Notes: generated by a model from the sequence alone, not told the origin. A DNA stretch of 7,184 bases from an uncultured Alphaproteobacteria bacterium (GCA_934538895.1 CAKTCH010000076.1:1-7184), one strand, 5' to 3'. Numbered from the stretch's first letter, positions 1 through 7,184 are shown. Made by a program: numbers and translations.

Positions 1-206
1 TTCGACAGCACGCCCAGAGTCGTGACAGGCACATGCGCCGGGCACGCCGCGAGGAATTCACGCAAATCTTCAAAATCAGCGGGTTTGAACAACACTTCGG
101 CCCTGCCGCCGCAACGGAACCAGCCGACTTCGCCCAAAGGCGCGTCTTCGGTGTAACGGCCACGGACAGGGGGGAGTTCGGCTTGTTTCAATACGCTGCT
201 TGTCAT
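1..206 (-). CDS. murB: UDP-N-acetylenolpyruvoylglucosamine reductase, N-terminal part (runs off left edge)
   Basis: MurB is the cytoplasmic FAD enzyme that uses NADPH to reduce UDP-GlcNAc-enolpyruvate to UDP-MurNAc. Only 68 codons are visible, read from the ATG at 204-206 leftwards out of the window. The translation contains RGRYTEDAPLGEVGWFRCGG followed by AEVLFKPADFEDL, which matches the usual MurB opening (substrate-side N-terminus, then the W-F-R-x-G-G and A-x-x-L-F-x-P segments at the start of the FAD-binding domain). The last visible residues, LGVLS (64-68), fall where the FAD-binding G-x-G-S-N segment is expected, with Leu67 where Gly is usual. An AAGGA lies just upstream of the ATG, about 10 nt away. 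Position directly after murC is typical of alphaproteobacterial dcw clusters. A 120-nt gap holding a large palindrome separates it from murC. The identification is firm; the rest of the protein cannot be judged. Confidence 0.9.
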   Translation of the reverse strand, partial: MTSSVLKQAELPPVRGRYTEDAPLGEVGWFRCGGRAEVLFKPADFEDLREFLAACPAHVPVTTLGVLS

Positions 207-224
207 TTATCTCTTTATCCTTAT

Positions 225-260
225 CCCCTCTCCCTCCGGGAGAGGGTTAGGGTGAGGGGA
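225..260 (+). repeat. REP-like unit, left arm of the inverted repeat
   Basis: This 36-nt unit has an inner hairpin at 226-246 (9-bp stem CCCTCTCCC/GGGAGAGGG with loop TCC), followed by the tail TTAGGGTGAGGGGA. It ends 18 nt upstream of the murB ATG on the minus strand, so a hairpin here would sit just before the murB ribosome binding site. Confidence 0.8.
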
Positions 261-284
261 AATTCTTTCGATATTACGGCTATG

Positions 285-320
285 TCCCCTCACCCCTGCC
301 CTCTCCCGGAGGGAGAGGGG
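285..320 (-). repeat. REP-like unit, right arm of the inverted repeat
   Basis: This is the inverted partner of the unit at 225-260, with an inner hairpin at 299-319 (9-bp stem with loop GGA). It differs from the left unit in three adjacent bases (left reads TAA and right CTG in the same orientation). It begins about 6 nt after the murC stop codon. On the plus strand the arm is followed by GTTTTT (321-326). Confidence 0.8.
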
Positions 321-326
321 GTTTTT

Positions 327-1793
327 CTATGCGCTTTGTTTCTTTTGTGCGGCGAAGACTGCATCCAGTTCCGCGGGCAGCGCATAAGCCCATTTGGTGA
401 TGTCGCCCGCGCCGAGACACAGGACCAGATCGTTCGGTTCGCCGATATCGGCGATTAAATGCGCAAGATCATCGGGGGCGTTCAGCGCGCGCACGTCCTT
501 GTGGCCGTGGGCTTTGATACCGCGCACCAGCTGATCGCGGCCCATGCCGTCGATCGGTTGCTCGCCCGCCGCGTAGACGTCGGCCATGATCACCGTGTCG
601 GCGTCATAAAAACAGGTGCAGAATTCATCGAACAGGTTAGCCAGGCGCGAATAACGGTGCGGCTGCACCACGGCCAGCACGCGCCCGCCGGATTCCGCCA
701 CTGCCAGGCGCGCGGCTTTCAGCACCGCCATGATTTCCACCGGGTGATGACCGTAATCGTCGATCACGGTCATGCCGTTGCTTTCACCCGTCTTGGTAAA
801 GCGGCGCTTGACGCCGGAGAAGCCCGCCAACGCTTTCTTCATCGTCGCCACCGGCACATCCATCTTGCGCGCGACGGAAAGCGCCGCGAGGGAGTTCAGC
901 ACGTTATGCACGCCCAGCATCGGCAGGTGAATATCACGGACGATCAATTCCTTGCCGTCATCGCTCAAGCTGTCAGAGAATTTCACGTCATAGGTGCTGC
1001 CGCTGGAATCGCTGCGCACGTTAAAGGCATGGACGTCGGCCTGCGGATTGAAACCGTAGGTCACGATGCGTTTGTCGGTCAGGTCGGGAATCAGCGCCTG
1101 CACTTCCGGGTGGTCGATACACAGCACGGCATAGCCGTAGAACGGCAGGTTGCCGATGAAGCGGTGATAGGCGTCGCGCACATTCTCGAAGGCTCCGTAA
1201 TGGTCCATGTGCTCGGGATCGATGTTGGTGACGACACCGATCGTCGCGGGGAGGTGCGTAAACGTGCCGTCGCTTTCATCGGCTTCCACCACCATCCAGT
1301 CGCTCTGGCCGAGGCGCGTATTGGTGCCGTATTTGTTGACGATGCCGCCATTGATAATGGTGGGATCGAAACCGCCCTCTTCCAGCATCATGCCGATCAT
1401 GGTCGTCGTCGTCGTCTTGCCGTGGGTCCCGGCAATGGCGATGGACGATTTCAGGCGCATCAGTTCAGACAGCATTTCCGCGCGGCGCACGATCGGCAGC
1501 TTGTGTTCGCGCGCGCAGACCCATTCCGGATTATCGGACCTGACAGCGGACGATACCACCACGACATTCGCGAATCCTTCGTTATTATCGACGATATTCT
1601 CGGCGCGGTGGCCGATTTCGATGCGGATGCCCGCTTCGCGCAGGCGCTTCACATTATAATTATCGGCGATATCCGACCCCTGCACCTTGTAACCGAGGTT
1701 ATGCAGCACTTCGGCGATACCGCTCATGCCGATGCCGCCAATACCTACAAAATGGATGGTGCCCACATCTACGGGGGCGGGTTTCATGCTCAC
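327..1793 (-). CDS. murC: UDP-N-acetylmuramate--L-alanine ligase
   Basis: MurC is the cytoplasmic ATP-dependent ligase that adds L-Ala to UDP-MurNAc, the first amino acid of the stem peptide. From the GTG start it has 488 residues, close to the roughly 490 usual for the family. Visible motifs: the N-terminal UDP-binding [12 protein letters not shown] (14-25), the ATP loop [10 protein letters not shown] (122-131), EADESDGTF (170-178), [11 protein letters not shown] (189-199), HNVLNSLAA (295-303), GVKRRF (326-331) and DDYGHHP (344-350), in the order of the three Mur ligase domains. Start choice: the frame is open to an ATG at 1901, but that stretch carries TTA codons and no family similarity. 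The GTG at 1791-1793 has GGAG 8 nt upstream; the ATG at 1785-1787, two codons on, is the main alternative (486 aa). It follows murG after a 128-nt gap and ends in TAG at 327-329 just before the palindrome. Confidence 0.96.
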   Translation of the reverse strand: MSMKPAPVDVGTIHFVGIGGIGMSGIAEVLHNLGYKVQGSDIADNYNVKRLREAGIRIEIGHRAENIVDNNEGFANVVVVSSAVRSDNPEWVCAREHKLPIVRRAEMLSELMRLKSSIAIAGTHGKTTTTTMIGMMLEEGGFDPTIINGGIVNKYGTNTRLGQSDWMVVEADESDGTFTHLPATIGVVTNIDPEHMDHYGAFENVRDAYHRFIGNLPFYGYAVLCIDHPEVQALIPDLTDKRIVTYGFNPQADVHAFNVRSDSSGSTYDVKFSDSLSDDGKELIVRDIHLPMLGVHNVLNSLAALSVARKMDVPVATMKKALAGFSGVKRRFTKTGESNGMTVIDDYGHHPVEIMAVLKAARLAVAESGGRVLAVVQPHRYSRLANLFDEFCTCFYDADTVIMADVYAAGEQPIDGMGRDQLVRGIKAHGHKDVRALNAPDDLAHLIADIGEPNDLVLCLGAGDITKWAYALPAELDAVFAAQKKQSA

Positions 1794-1801
1794 GCGAATC
1801 A

Positions 1802-1805
1802 CTCC
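1802..1805 (-). promoter_or_regulatory. Probable ribosome binding site of murC
   Basis: GGAG on the minus strand lies 8 nt before the GTG at 1791-1793 and 14 nt before the ATG at 1785-1787. The spacing favours the GTG as start and argues against translation from the ATG at 1901, although that ATG has an AGGG a few bases upstream. Confidence 0.55.
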
Positions 1806-1862
1806 GTGGTTTATGCGATGTAAGGGGGCTAATCTAACCGGGATCGCCGGCAGATGCGAATA

Positions 1863-1889
1863 GAAAAATTCCCCTATATTTTCAGGGGG
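1863..1889 (-). terminator. Weak hairpin plus T-run in the murG-murC gap, possible attenuator
   Basis: On the minus strand, CCCCT (1884-1888 on the opposite strand) can pair with AGGGG (1871-1875) around an 8-nt AT-rich loop, followed by AATTTTTC. This has the form of an intrinsic terminator, but the stem is only 5 bp. It sits in the leader between murG and murC, about 70 nt before the murC start, so it could lower readthrough into murC and murB or be a chance structure. I see no convincing promoter in this gap. Confidence 0.25.
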
Positions 1890-1921
1890 TTTCACAGCCA
1901 TGTTTTCCCTGCAAGGCCTCC

Positions 1922-3055
1922 CTAGTCTTCGAGATCGTAGGCTTTCACATGATCCCAGCCGGATGCCAGCGCCACGACCAGATTGCCCAGGCGGCGCGCC
2001 GCATCGGGGCGGCCGCAGGAGCGCGCCGACTCGGCGGCACGGAACAATGTTTCCGGGTTTTGCAGGAAAGTCTCGATACGGGTCAGCAAGGCGTCTTCGG
2101 TGAAGCCCTGTTCGGTCATCACCCAGGCGCCACCCTGATCGGCGACGGTTTCGGCGTTGGCCTTTTGCTGCATATCGGCATGGTGCGGGTAAGGCACGAA
2201 AATCGCCGGGCGGCCCGCCGTCGTCACTTCCGCCACCGTGCTGGCGCCGGAGCGGGAGATCACGAGGTGCGACGAGGCCAGAATATCCGGCACGTCATTG
2301 AAGAACGTTTCCAGACGCGCCTTGATCCCGGCGCGGGCGTAAATATCGCGCGCGGCCTCTATATCCTCGGCCCGGCATTGCTGCACGATCTCGATGCGGG
2401 CACGCTGCGCGGCGGGCAGGCGGGCCAAGGCCGCCGGAACCACGACAGAAAATACTTTCGCGCCCAACGAACCGCCCATGACAAAAATGCGCAAGGGGCC
2501 GTCGGCCTGCAGCAAAGGATAAGGCAATGCGTAAAGCCTGCCGATTTCCTCGCGCACGGGGTTGCCGGTAACGACGATGCGCGGCTGGTCGAAGTCGGAT
2601 ACACCTTCCACATGCGGCAGCGACAACGCGATGCGATCGGCGCGTTTCGACAGCGCTACGTTAGCACGCCCCAGCACCGCGTTCTGTTCGTGCAGGATGG
2701 TCGGGATCTTTTTATTCTGGGCGGCGTATACCGCCGGGAAAGAGGGGTAACCGCCGAAGCCGATGACGGCAACCGGCTTCAGCCTGTCCAGCAGGCGGTA
2801 AGCCTGGCCGATGCCGATCATCAGGGCCGTCGGTCCCGTGAATTTACCGATCACGCCCTTGCGCAGCGTGCCGGCCTTCAGCACATGCATCGGCAGGCCG
2901 CCGAAGAATTTCTCGAATGTGTAACCGCGCCAGTCGGTCGCGACCTCGACACGAAAGCCGCGCGAGACGAGATCGCGCGCCAGCGACGCCGCCGGGAGCA
3001 TATGCCCGCCCGTGCCGCCCGCACTGATGAGAATCATTTTATCGCGAATTTCCAT
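1922..3055 (-). CDS. murG: UDP-GlcNAc:MurNAc-pentapeptide-PP-undecaprenol GlcNAc transferase
   Basis: MurG is a GT-B glycosyltransferase on the cytoplasmic face of the membrane that transfers GlcNAc to lipid I, making lipid II. It has 377 residues, slightly longer than E. coli MurG. N-terminal acceptor domain: [10 protein letters not shown] (13-22, with the conserved His18), GFGGYPS (99-105) and [11 protein letters not shown] (122-132). C-terminal UDP-GlcNAc domain: TGNPVR (163-168), GGSLGA (194-199), QQCRAED (225-231), [10 protein letters not shown] (267-276, Glu276 in the uridine/ribose-contacting position) and [14 protein letters not shown] (287-300, the QQ pair that contacts the sugar in E. 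coli). The start ATG at 3053-3055 has GAGGA 6 nt upstream; the later Met7 lacks such a site. It begins 14 nt after the ftsW stop, so the two are probably co-transcribed. All catalytic landmarks are intact. Confidence 0.97.
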   Translation of the reverse strand: MEIRDKMILISAGGTGGHMLPAASLARDLVSRGFRVEVATDWRGYTFEKFFGGLPMHVLKAGTLRKGVIGKFTGPTALMIGIGQAYRLLDRLKPVAVIGFGGYPSFPAVYAAQNKKIPTILHEQNAVLGRANVALSKRADRIALSLPHVEGVSDFDQPRIVVTGNPVREEIGRLYALPYPLLQADGPLRIFVMGGSLGAKVFSVVVPAALARLPAAQRARIEIVQQCRAEDIEAARDIYARAGIKARLETFFNDVPDILASSHLVISRSGASTVAEVTTAGRPAIFVPYPHHADMQQKANAETVADQGGAWVMTEQGFTEDALLTRIETFLQNPETLFRAAESARSCGRPDAARRLGNLVVALASGWDHVKAYDLED

Positions 3056-3069
3056 GAGCGTTCCTCACA

Positions 3070-4254
3070 CTATATTTCCCCGATTTTTTGCCCGCGCGCG
3101 AAAAAGCCGCGGGCGATACTGCCGCCCCTGGCCACCGACGTGCGCGGCTGGCGGCGCGTCAGCGCCAGCACCATGCCCATCGCCAGTGCGATCGCCCACA
3201 GGGAAGAACCGCCATAGCTGATAAAAGGCAGCGTCATTCCCTTGGCAGGCAGTAAACTGACGCTCGAACCCATATGAATGAAGGATTGCAGGCCGAACAT
3301 CGTCAGGATACCGCCTGTCGCCAGAATAGCAAACAGACTGTCATTTTCCATCAGGCGATTCAGGCCGCGCAGAATGACAAACACATAAATGCTCAGGATC
3401 AGCAGCGCGAACCACATGCCCATTTCCTCGGCGGCGACGGCATAGATGAAATCGGCGTGCGCATCGGGAATGTTCAGTTTGACTTCGCCCTGCCCCGGCC
3501 CCGCGCCCATAAAACCGCCCTGGCGGAAAGCTTCCAGCGACTTGCCGACCTGATAATTGTCGCCGCTGGCAGGGTCGAGAAAACGGTCCATGCGGCTCTG
3601 GAAGTGCGGGAAGAAGAAATAGGCGCCGCCCAGCGCGGCAAACGCCAGCCCGACCAGCCCGAAAATAATCCATAGGGGAAAACCCGCAAGGCATATCTGC
3701 GCGCCGAAGATCGCCGCCGTTACCACGGTCATGCCGATGTCCGGTTGTAGCGCCAGCAGCAGCACGATGACGCCGAACAGGGCCGTCGCGATGATCTGGC
3801 CGGGGAAGCCGGGTTGCTCGCGGGAACGGCTCAGGAACCATGCCGACATCACGGCGAAGGACGGCTTCATGAATTCGCTGGGCTGGAGGGAAAAACCGAA
3901 CAGACTGATCCAGCGCTGCGCGCCTTTGACTTCCGTGCCGGTCAGCAGTACCAGAACAAGGCCGAGCACGCTCAGGCCCAGCACCACGGTCGCCAGCCGC
4001 CAGACCGCTTTCGGCGAAAGCAGCGACAAGCCCAGCAGCAAGACCAGCGCCGGGATCAGGAAGACGATATGGCGGATGACGAAATGGAACTCGCCGACGC
4101 CGATACGCTGCGCCACGGGCGGGCTGGCGGTCGTGACCAGCATGACCCCCAGAACCATCAGCGCAAGCAGCGCCGCGAGCATAGGGCGGTCTACCGTCCA
4201 CCACCAGCGGCCCAGCACGGAACGATCAGTCCTTGAAAACATATGGTTGTTCAT
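3070..4254 (-). CDS. ftsW: Septal peptidoglycan glycosyltransferase FtsW (SEDS family)
   Basis: FtsW is a polytopic SEDS glycosyltransferase that polymerises lipid II at the septum together with its class B PBP partner FtsI. It has 394 residues and many hydrophobic segments, with a short cytoplasmic N-terminus (RTDRSVLGRWWWTVDR) typical of alphaproteobacteria. SEDS motifs: GAQRWI (111-116), QPSEFMK (124-130), QPDIG (170-174), the large extracytoplasmic loop with PDAHADF (263-269), where Asp268 aligns with the catalytic Asp of RodA/FtsW, and KGMTLPFISYGGSS (338-351). Position between murD and murG, as well as these motifs, favours FtsW over RodA. The start ATG at 4252-4254 has GAGG about 9 nt upstream; Met5 is a weaker alternative. 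It lies 15 nt after murD. One oddity: His327 stands where Asn is common before the final conserved loop. Confidence 0.96.
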   Translation of the reverse strand: MNNHMFSRTDRSVLGRWWWTVDRPMLAALLALMVLGVMLVTTASPPVAQRIGVGEFHFVIRHIVFLIPALVLLLGLSLLSPKAVWRLATVVLGLSVLGLVLVLLTGTEVKGAQRWISLFGFSLQPSEFMKPSFAVMSAWFLSRSREQPGFPGQIIATALFGVIVLLLALQPDIGMTVVTAAIFGAQICLAGFPLWIIFGLVGLAFAALGGAYFFFPHFQSRMDRFLDPASGDNYQVGKSLEAFRQGGFMGAGPGQGEVKLNIPDAHADFIYAVAAEEMGMWFALLILSIYVFVILRGLNRLMENDSLFAILATGGILTMFGLQSFIHMGSSVSLLPAKGMTLPFISYGGSSLWAIALAMGMVLALTRRQPRTSVARGGSIARGFFARGQKIGEI

Positions 4255-4269
4255 ATGGCTTCCCCTCCC

Positions 4270-5634
4270 CTACAAGCCGTTTACGAGTCTGGCGAATTCA
4301 TCGCCACGCTGTTCGAAATCGCGGAACTGGTCGAACGAGGCGCAGGCGGGCGAGAGCAGCACGACGCCATGCCCTTGCGCCTGCGCAGCCTTGTGCGCTT
4401 CTTCCACCGCGCGCGCCAGCGTATCGCAACGCGTGACGGCTACCGCGCGCCCCTCCAGCCAGCCTGTGAATTCCGTTGCCGCCGCGCCGATCGTGAAGGC
4501 ATGGGCGATGCGATCCAGATAAGGTTCCAGCCCGTTCAGGCCGCCTTCCTTCGGTTTTCCGCCGACGATCCAGAAAATATTGTTGTAACAGGCCAGCGCT
4601 TTTTCAACAGCGGCAGCGTTGGTGGCCTTGCTGTCATTGACGTAAGACACGCCCGCAATAGTGCGCGTCATATATTGACGGTGCGCCAGACCGGGAAAAC
4701 CGCGCATCGCGTGCATGATCTTTTGCGGCGGGATACCCATCGCGCGCGCGGCAGCATAGGCGGCGGCAGCGTTCTGGTGATTGTGCAGGCCCGGCAAGGA
4801 AGCGATATCGAGATCGCCCGCCTTTTCCGTTTCCCCGAACATGGCGTCGTATAAGGCACCATTCAGCACATAAACGCCGTTCTCCAGCGGTTGCAGCACG
4901 GATATGCTGAAAACCTGACGCCGCCCTTCCGCCGCCACTTCATCGCGCATCCGCGTGCTATATTCGTCGTCGATGCCGATAATCGCCGTTCCAGCCCCTT
5001 TGAACAGGTTTTTCTTGGCCTGATAGTATCCTTCCATATCGCCGTGGCGGTCGAGGTGATCGGGTGTGAGATTCAGGTGCACGGCGATGTCCGGCGCGAA
5101 TGTCGGGCATAAATCTGCCTGATAGGACGACATTTCAATGACGAACGTGCCCTCGGGCGGCGGCATGTCAAGCGCCAGGACCGGGGTGCCTATATTGCCG
5201 CCGATTTCCGTTTCGACGTCGCATGTCTTCAGGATATGACCGAGCAGCGCCGTCGTGGTCGATTTGCCGTTGGTGCCGGTAATGGCGGCGGTCTGACGGC
5301 CATGGCGCAGGCGGGCGAGAATTTCAACGTCGCAGATAATTTCGATCCCGCCCGTGCGTGCCTTTTTTACGACGTCGTGCGGTACGGGAAAATAAAGCGG
5401 CACGCCGGGGGCCAGAACGAGGCAGGCGAAGGCAGCGAAATCGTCGTCCGTCAATCCGGCTTCCGCGCCCGCCGCGACGGCTTGCGCGATATTGCCGGGA
5501 TTGTCGTCCCCGGCGACGACGCGGGCGCCCGCCTTCACCAATGCCTTGATGACGGCAATATTCGAACGGCCAATCCCGAACACGGCGACGGGCCTGTTAT
5601 CAAGCGTTCTGGTAAAGAGGGCTAGGTTTATCAT
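4270..5634 (-). CDS. murD: UDP-N-acetylmuramoyl-L-alanine--D-glutamate ligase
   Basis: MurD is the cytoplasmic ligase that adds D-Glu to UDP-MurNAc-L-Ala with ATP. It has 454 residues, a little longer than the E. coli enzyme (about 440). Domain 1 shows [10 protein letters not shown] (16-25) and LAPGVPL (74-80). The central ATPase domain has GTNGKSTTT (120-128), [24 protein letters not shown] and an AKKNLF segment that should contain the carbamylated Lys of the family. The C-terminal domain has [33 protein letters not shown] and [11 protein letters not shown]. The start ATG overlaps the mraY stop as ATGA (5631-5634) and lacks a clear Shine-Dalgarno site, which suggests translational coupling to mraY. 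In the GLAHRQ segment the next residue is Tyr, where Glu is frequent in relatives; this position is known to vary. Function is not in doubt. Confidence 0.97.
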   Translation of the reverse strand: MINLALFTRTLDNRPVAVFGIGRSNIAVIKALVKAGARVVAGDDNPGNIAQAVAAGAEAGLTDDDFAAFACLVLAPGVPLYFPVPHDVVKKARTGGIEIICDVEILARLRHGRQTAAITGTNGKSTTTALLGHILKTCDVETEIGGNIGTPVLALDMPPPEGTFVIEMSSYQADLCPTFAPDIAVHLNLTPDHLDRHGDMEGYYQAKKNLFKGAGTAIIGIDDEYSTRMRDEVAAEGRRQVFSISVLQPLENGVYVLNGALYDAMFGETEKAGDLDIASLPGLHNHQNAAAAYAAARAMGIPPQKIMHAMRGFPGLAHRQYMTRTIAGVSYVNDSKATNAAAVEKALACYNNIFWIVGGKPKEGGLNGLEPYLDRIAHAFTIGAAATEFTGWLEGRAVAVTRCDTLARAVEEAHKAAQAQGHGVVLLSPACASFDQFRDFEQRGDEFARLVNGL

Positions 5635-6716
5635 CTGAGTTTCAGGGTCGATAAGCCGATCAGGGCGAGAACGATGGCAATAATCCAGAAGCGAATGACG
5701 ATGGTGGTTTCAGGCCAGCCTTTTTTTTCGAAATGGTGATGCAGCGGCGCCATGGCGAAGACACGCTTGCCTGTGAGTTTGAAAGAGATTACCTGAATAA
5801 TCACCGAGGCGGTTTCCAGCACGAACAACCCGCCGACGATGGCCAGCACCAGTTCATGCTTGGTAATGACGGCGATCGTGCCGAGAACGCCGCCCAGCGC
5901 CAGGGAACCCGTGTCACCCATGAATACGCGCGCGGGCGGCGCGTTGTACCACAGGAAGCCCAGGCCGCCCCCGACAAGCGCCGCGCACAGAATGCCCAGT
6001 TCGCCCGTTCCCGGCACAAACGGGATTTGCAGATAATTGGCGAAGACAGCGTTGCCGGAAAGATAAGAGATCAGGCCGAAACAACCCGCCACAATCGCGA
6101 TCGGTACAATCGCAAGGCCGTCAAGGCCGTCAGTAATATTCACCGCGTTCGAAGCGCCCACCATGACCACGATTGCCCATGGGATGAAGAACCAGCCGAG
6201 ATTGATGAACAGATTCTTGAAGAACGGGATCGCCACATGCGTGTCGATGCTGGGCGGCAGGATGTAGATGATACAGGCGGTGGCCGCCGTGCCGATCACG
6301 ATCTGGCCCAGTAATTTCATCTTGCCGGGCAGCCCCCTGGAGTTGCGTTTGGTCAGCTTCAGGTAGTCGTCGCCGAAGCCGATCAGGCCATACCCTACCA
6401 TCACCAGCATCGCGATCCATACGAACGGGTTGGAAAGATCGGCCCATAATAAAGTGCTGATGGTCACCGAAATCAGGATCATCAGTCCGCCCATGGTCGG
6501 CGTACCCGATTTCCGGGCGTGGGCTTCTTCCAGATATTCGCGGATATTGCTGGCGCTGCCCTGCTTGGATTTCAGCCACGCGATCATGTGCGGCCCCATC
6601 CACAGGCACAGGATAAAAGCCGTCATCACCGCGCAGCCCGAACGGAAGGTCAGGTAACGGAACAGGTTGAAGAGAATAAAATCATCGGCCAGCGGGGCCA
6701 GAAGATTATAAAGCAT
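5631..6716 (-). CDS. mraY: Phospho-N-acetylmuramoyl-pentapeptide-transferase (lipid I synthase)
   Basis: MraY is the integral membrane enzyme that transfers phospho-MurNAc-pentapeptide from UDP to undecaprenyl phosphate, giving lipid I. It has 361 residues, nearly identical in length to E. coli MraY (360), and about ten hydrophobic segments. Motifs: SGTPTMGG (70-77), GFGDDYLKL (113-121, the Asp116-Asp117 pair and Lys120 of the DDxxK motif), [13 protein letters not shown] (190-202), FMGDTGSL (265-272, with the catalytic Asp268) and PLHHHFE (324-330), all intact. The frame is open to 6830, but that part reads through murF in another frame. The ATG at 6714-6716 is the start because AGGA lies 7 nt upstream and [13 protein letters not shown] is a typical MraY N-terminus. 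It overlaps the end of murF by 11 nt and ends in an ATGA overlap with murD. Confidence 0.97.
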   Translation of the reverse strand: MLYNLLAPLADDFILFNLFRYLTFRSGCAVMTAFILCLWMGPHMIAWLKSKQGSASNIREYLEEAHARKSGTPTMGGLMILISVTISTLLWADLSNPFVWIAMLVMVGYGLIGFGDDYLKLTKRNSRGLPGKMKLLGQIVIGTAATACIIYILPPSIDTHVAIPFFKNLFINLGWFFIPWAIVVMVGASNAVNITDGLDGLAIVPIAIVAGCFGLISYLSGNAVFANYLQIPFVPGTGELGILCAALVGGGLGFLWYNAPPARVFMGDTGSLALGGVLGTIAVITKHELVLAIVGGLFVLETASVIIQVISFKLTGKRVFAMAPLHHHFEKKGWPETTIVIRFWIIAIVLALIGLSTLKLR

Positions 6717-7184
6717 GATCCATTCCTTTGTTGGCAGGCCTGCCGTTCTTAGCTTTTTTAGGCAATTCACGCAATGCTTCGACCACGACGTCCATGCGGC
6801 TGCCGTTGGAGCCCTTGACCAGCACCACATCCCCCGGCGTCAGCACGTCCGGCACGATCTGCGCCAGTTCGCGGCTATCCCCGCGATGCGCGCCGCGCTG
6901 GTTGGCGGGCAGCGCCTCGTGCAGGTTCTTCATCAGGTGCCCGCAGGTATAGACGATATTGACGCCCGCGACCTGCAACGGCAGCGCCAGATCGGCGTGT
7001 TCGCGCGGGCTGTCGGCGCCCAGCTCGCGCATATCGCCGAGGAAGGCGATACGGCGGCCGCCGCGCCCCGGATCGACCAGCGCCAGCACCTTGAACGCGG
7101 CGCGCATCGCCACCGGGGACGCGTTATAACTTTCATCGATCAGCGTCACCGGATTGTCCGGATCGCCGATATCGAGATATTCGC
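6706..7184 (-). CDS. murF: UDP-N-acetylmuramoyl-tripeptide--D-alanyl-D-alanine ligase, C-terminal part (runs off right edge)
   Basis: MurF adds the D-Ala-D-Ala dipeptide to UDP-MurNAc-tripeptide with ATP, completing the cytoplasmic precursor that MraY uses. The frame is open to the window edge, so the gene continues beyond 7184; the first full codon in frame is at 7180-7182. About 158 residues are visible, roughly the last third of a normal MurF. They include [16 protein letters not shown] at the start of the C-terminal ligase domain, FLGDMRELG, a HADLA segment and [14 protein letters not shown] near the end, all in the usual order. The GTG at 7147-7149 is an internal Val codon ([11 protein letters not shown]), not a start. 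The TAA at 6706-6708 lies inside mraY, giving an 11-nt overlap that favours coupled translation. The ATP-binding domain is outside the window and cannot be checked. Confidence 0.95.
   Translation of the reverse strand, partial: EYLDIGDPDNPVTLIDESYNASPVAMRAAFKVLALVDPGRGGRRIAFLGDMRELGADSPREHADLALPLQVAGVNIVYTCGHLMKNLHEALPANQRGAHRGDSRELAQIVPDVLTPGDVVLVKGSNGSRMDVVVEALRELPKKAKNGRPANKGMDHAL

Larger units (their letters stand above)
225..320. repeat. Large inverted repeat between murC and murB, REPIN-like dispersed element
   Basis: Two 36-nt arms (225-260 and 285-320) are reverse complements at 33 of 36 positions, separated by a 24-nt AT-richer spacer (261-284). The only mismatches are three adjacent bases in the middle of each arm. 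Each arm also holds its own small palindrome: CCCTCTCCC, a 3-nt loop, GGGAGAGGG (226-246 and 299-319), followed or preceded by the GGTGAGGGGA / TCCCCTCACC tail. Two REP-like units in inverted orientation with a short spacer is the arrangement called a REPIN. From memory, GGGAGAGGG plus GTGAGGGGA units are widely dispersed in proteobacterial genomes, and their chance translations (LSLRERVRVRG, PHPCPLPEGEG) recur in spurious hypothetical proteins. The element lies wholly between the murC stop and the murB start and would be transcribed with them, forming either one long hairpin or two short ones. No transposase is visible. Confidence 0.85.

Noticed and set aside
33..458. Plus-strand frame of 141 codons spanning the murB start, the palindrome and the end of murC
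   Set aside because: It is antisense to two firm genes, and its middle is the translated repeat (LSLRERVRVRG, PHPCPLPEGEG), a familiar source of false hypothetical proteins.
1402..1416. Five GTC repeats (Thr run in the MurC ATP loop), a possible slippage tract
   Set aside because: GTHGKTTTT is normal for MurC, and a 15-nt triplet run encoding it in a GC-rich genome needs no special explanation.
459..1823. Plus-strand frame of 454 codons antisense to murC
   Set aside because: It covers nearly the same bases as murC, is rich in His, Arg, Ala and Val with no domain I recognise, and arises from the GC-rich codon pattern of the opposite strand.
1794..1921. Search for a sigma-70 type promoter before murC
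   Set aside because: A TATA-like stretch lies in the hairpin loop and a TTGCAG lies upstream, but they are not at a usual spacing, so I do not call a promoter.
1949..3217. Plus-strand frame of 422 codons antisense to murG and the end of ftsW
   Set aside because: It is a shadow of murG, with low-complexity His/Arg/Gly-rich composition and no recognisable motif or ribosome binding site.
3341..4204. Second minus-strand frame of 287 codons inside ftsW
   Set aside because: It is an out-of-frame reading of ftsW, whose own frame has every SEDS motif; the product is an Arg/Pro/Ala-rich soluble sequence with no family match I know.
6717..6830. Extension of mraY upstream to 6830
   Set aside because: These codons lie in the coding part of murF in another frame and give a Trp/Ser-rich stretch unlike any MraY N-terminus; the ATG at 6716 has a good ribosome binding site.
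1..7184. Search for a new or accessory system (defence, toxin-antitoxin, CRISPR, phage, RNA genes)
   Set aside because: The minus strand is almost fully occupied by conserved peptidoglycan genes; I saw no tRNA, rRNA, direct repeat array, transposase or unknown gene that would support such a call.

Overview
The window holds a continuous block of a division and cell-wall (dcw) cluster. Every gene is on the minus strand, so the transcriptional order runs from high to low coordinates: murF (3' part) > mraY > murD > ftsW > murG > murC > murB (5' part). I see no credible gene on the plus strand. The long plus-strand open frames lie antisense to real genes and are by-products of GC-rich codon use.

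The likely source is an alphaproteobacterium. Reasons are the order with murB directly after murC, GC-rich coding sequence, the FtsW N-terminus (RTDRSVLGRWWWTVDR) and the MurB start (RGRYTEDAPLGEVGWFR). This assignment rests on remembered family patterns, not on a database search, and I do not name a genus.

Layout from right to left: murF C-terminal part (6706 to beyond 7184); mraY (5631-6716, overlapping murF by 11 nt); murD (4270-5634, ATGA overlap with mraY); ftsW (3070-4254, 15 nt after murD); murG (1922-3055, 14 nt after ftsW); a 128-nt gap with a small hairpin; murC (327-1793); a 120-nt gap almost filled by a large inverted repeat; murB N-terminal part (below 1 to 206). The tight spacing suggests one polycistronic mRNA. 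The two looser joints, murG/murC and murC/murB, are where non-coding structure appears.

Together the genes cover most of lipid II synthesis. MurB reduces UDP-GlcNAc-enolpyruvate to UDP-MurNAc. MurC, MurD and MurF add L-Ala, D-Glu and the D-Ala-D-Ala dipeptide. MraY attaches the pentapeptide sugar to undecaprenyl phosphate (lipid I), MurG adds GlcNAc (lipid II), and FtsW polymerises glycan at the division septum. MurE, normally just upstream of murF, would lie beyond the right edge.

I found no sign of a new biological system here. The most interesting element is the REPIN-like palindrome (225-320) inserted between murC and murB. Lesser points are the murC start and its leader hairpin, and two residue changes in conserved motifs (FtsW and MurB).
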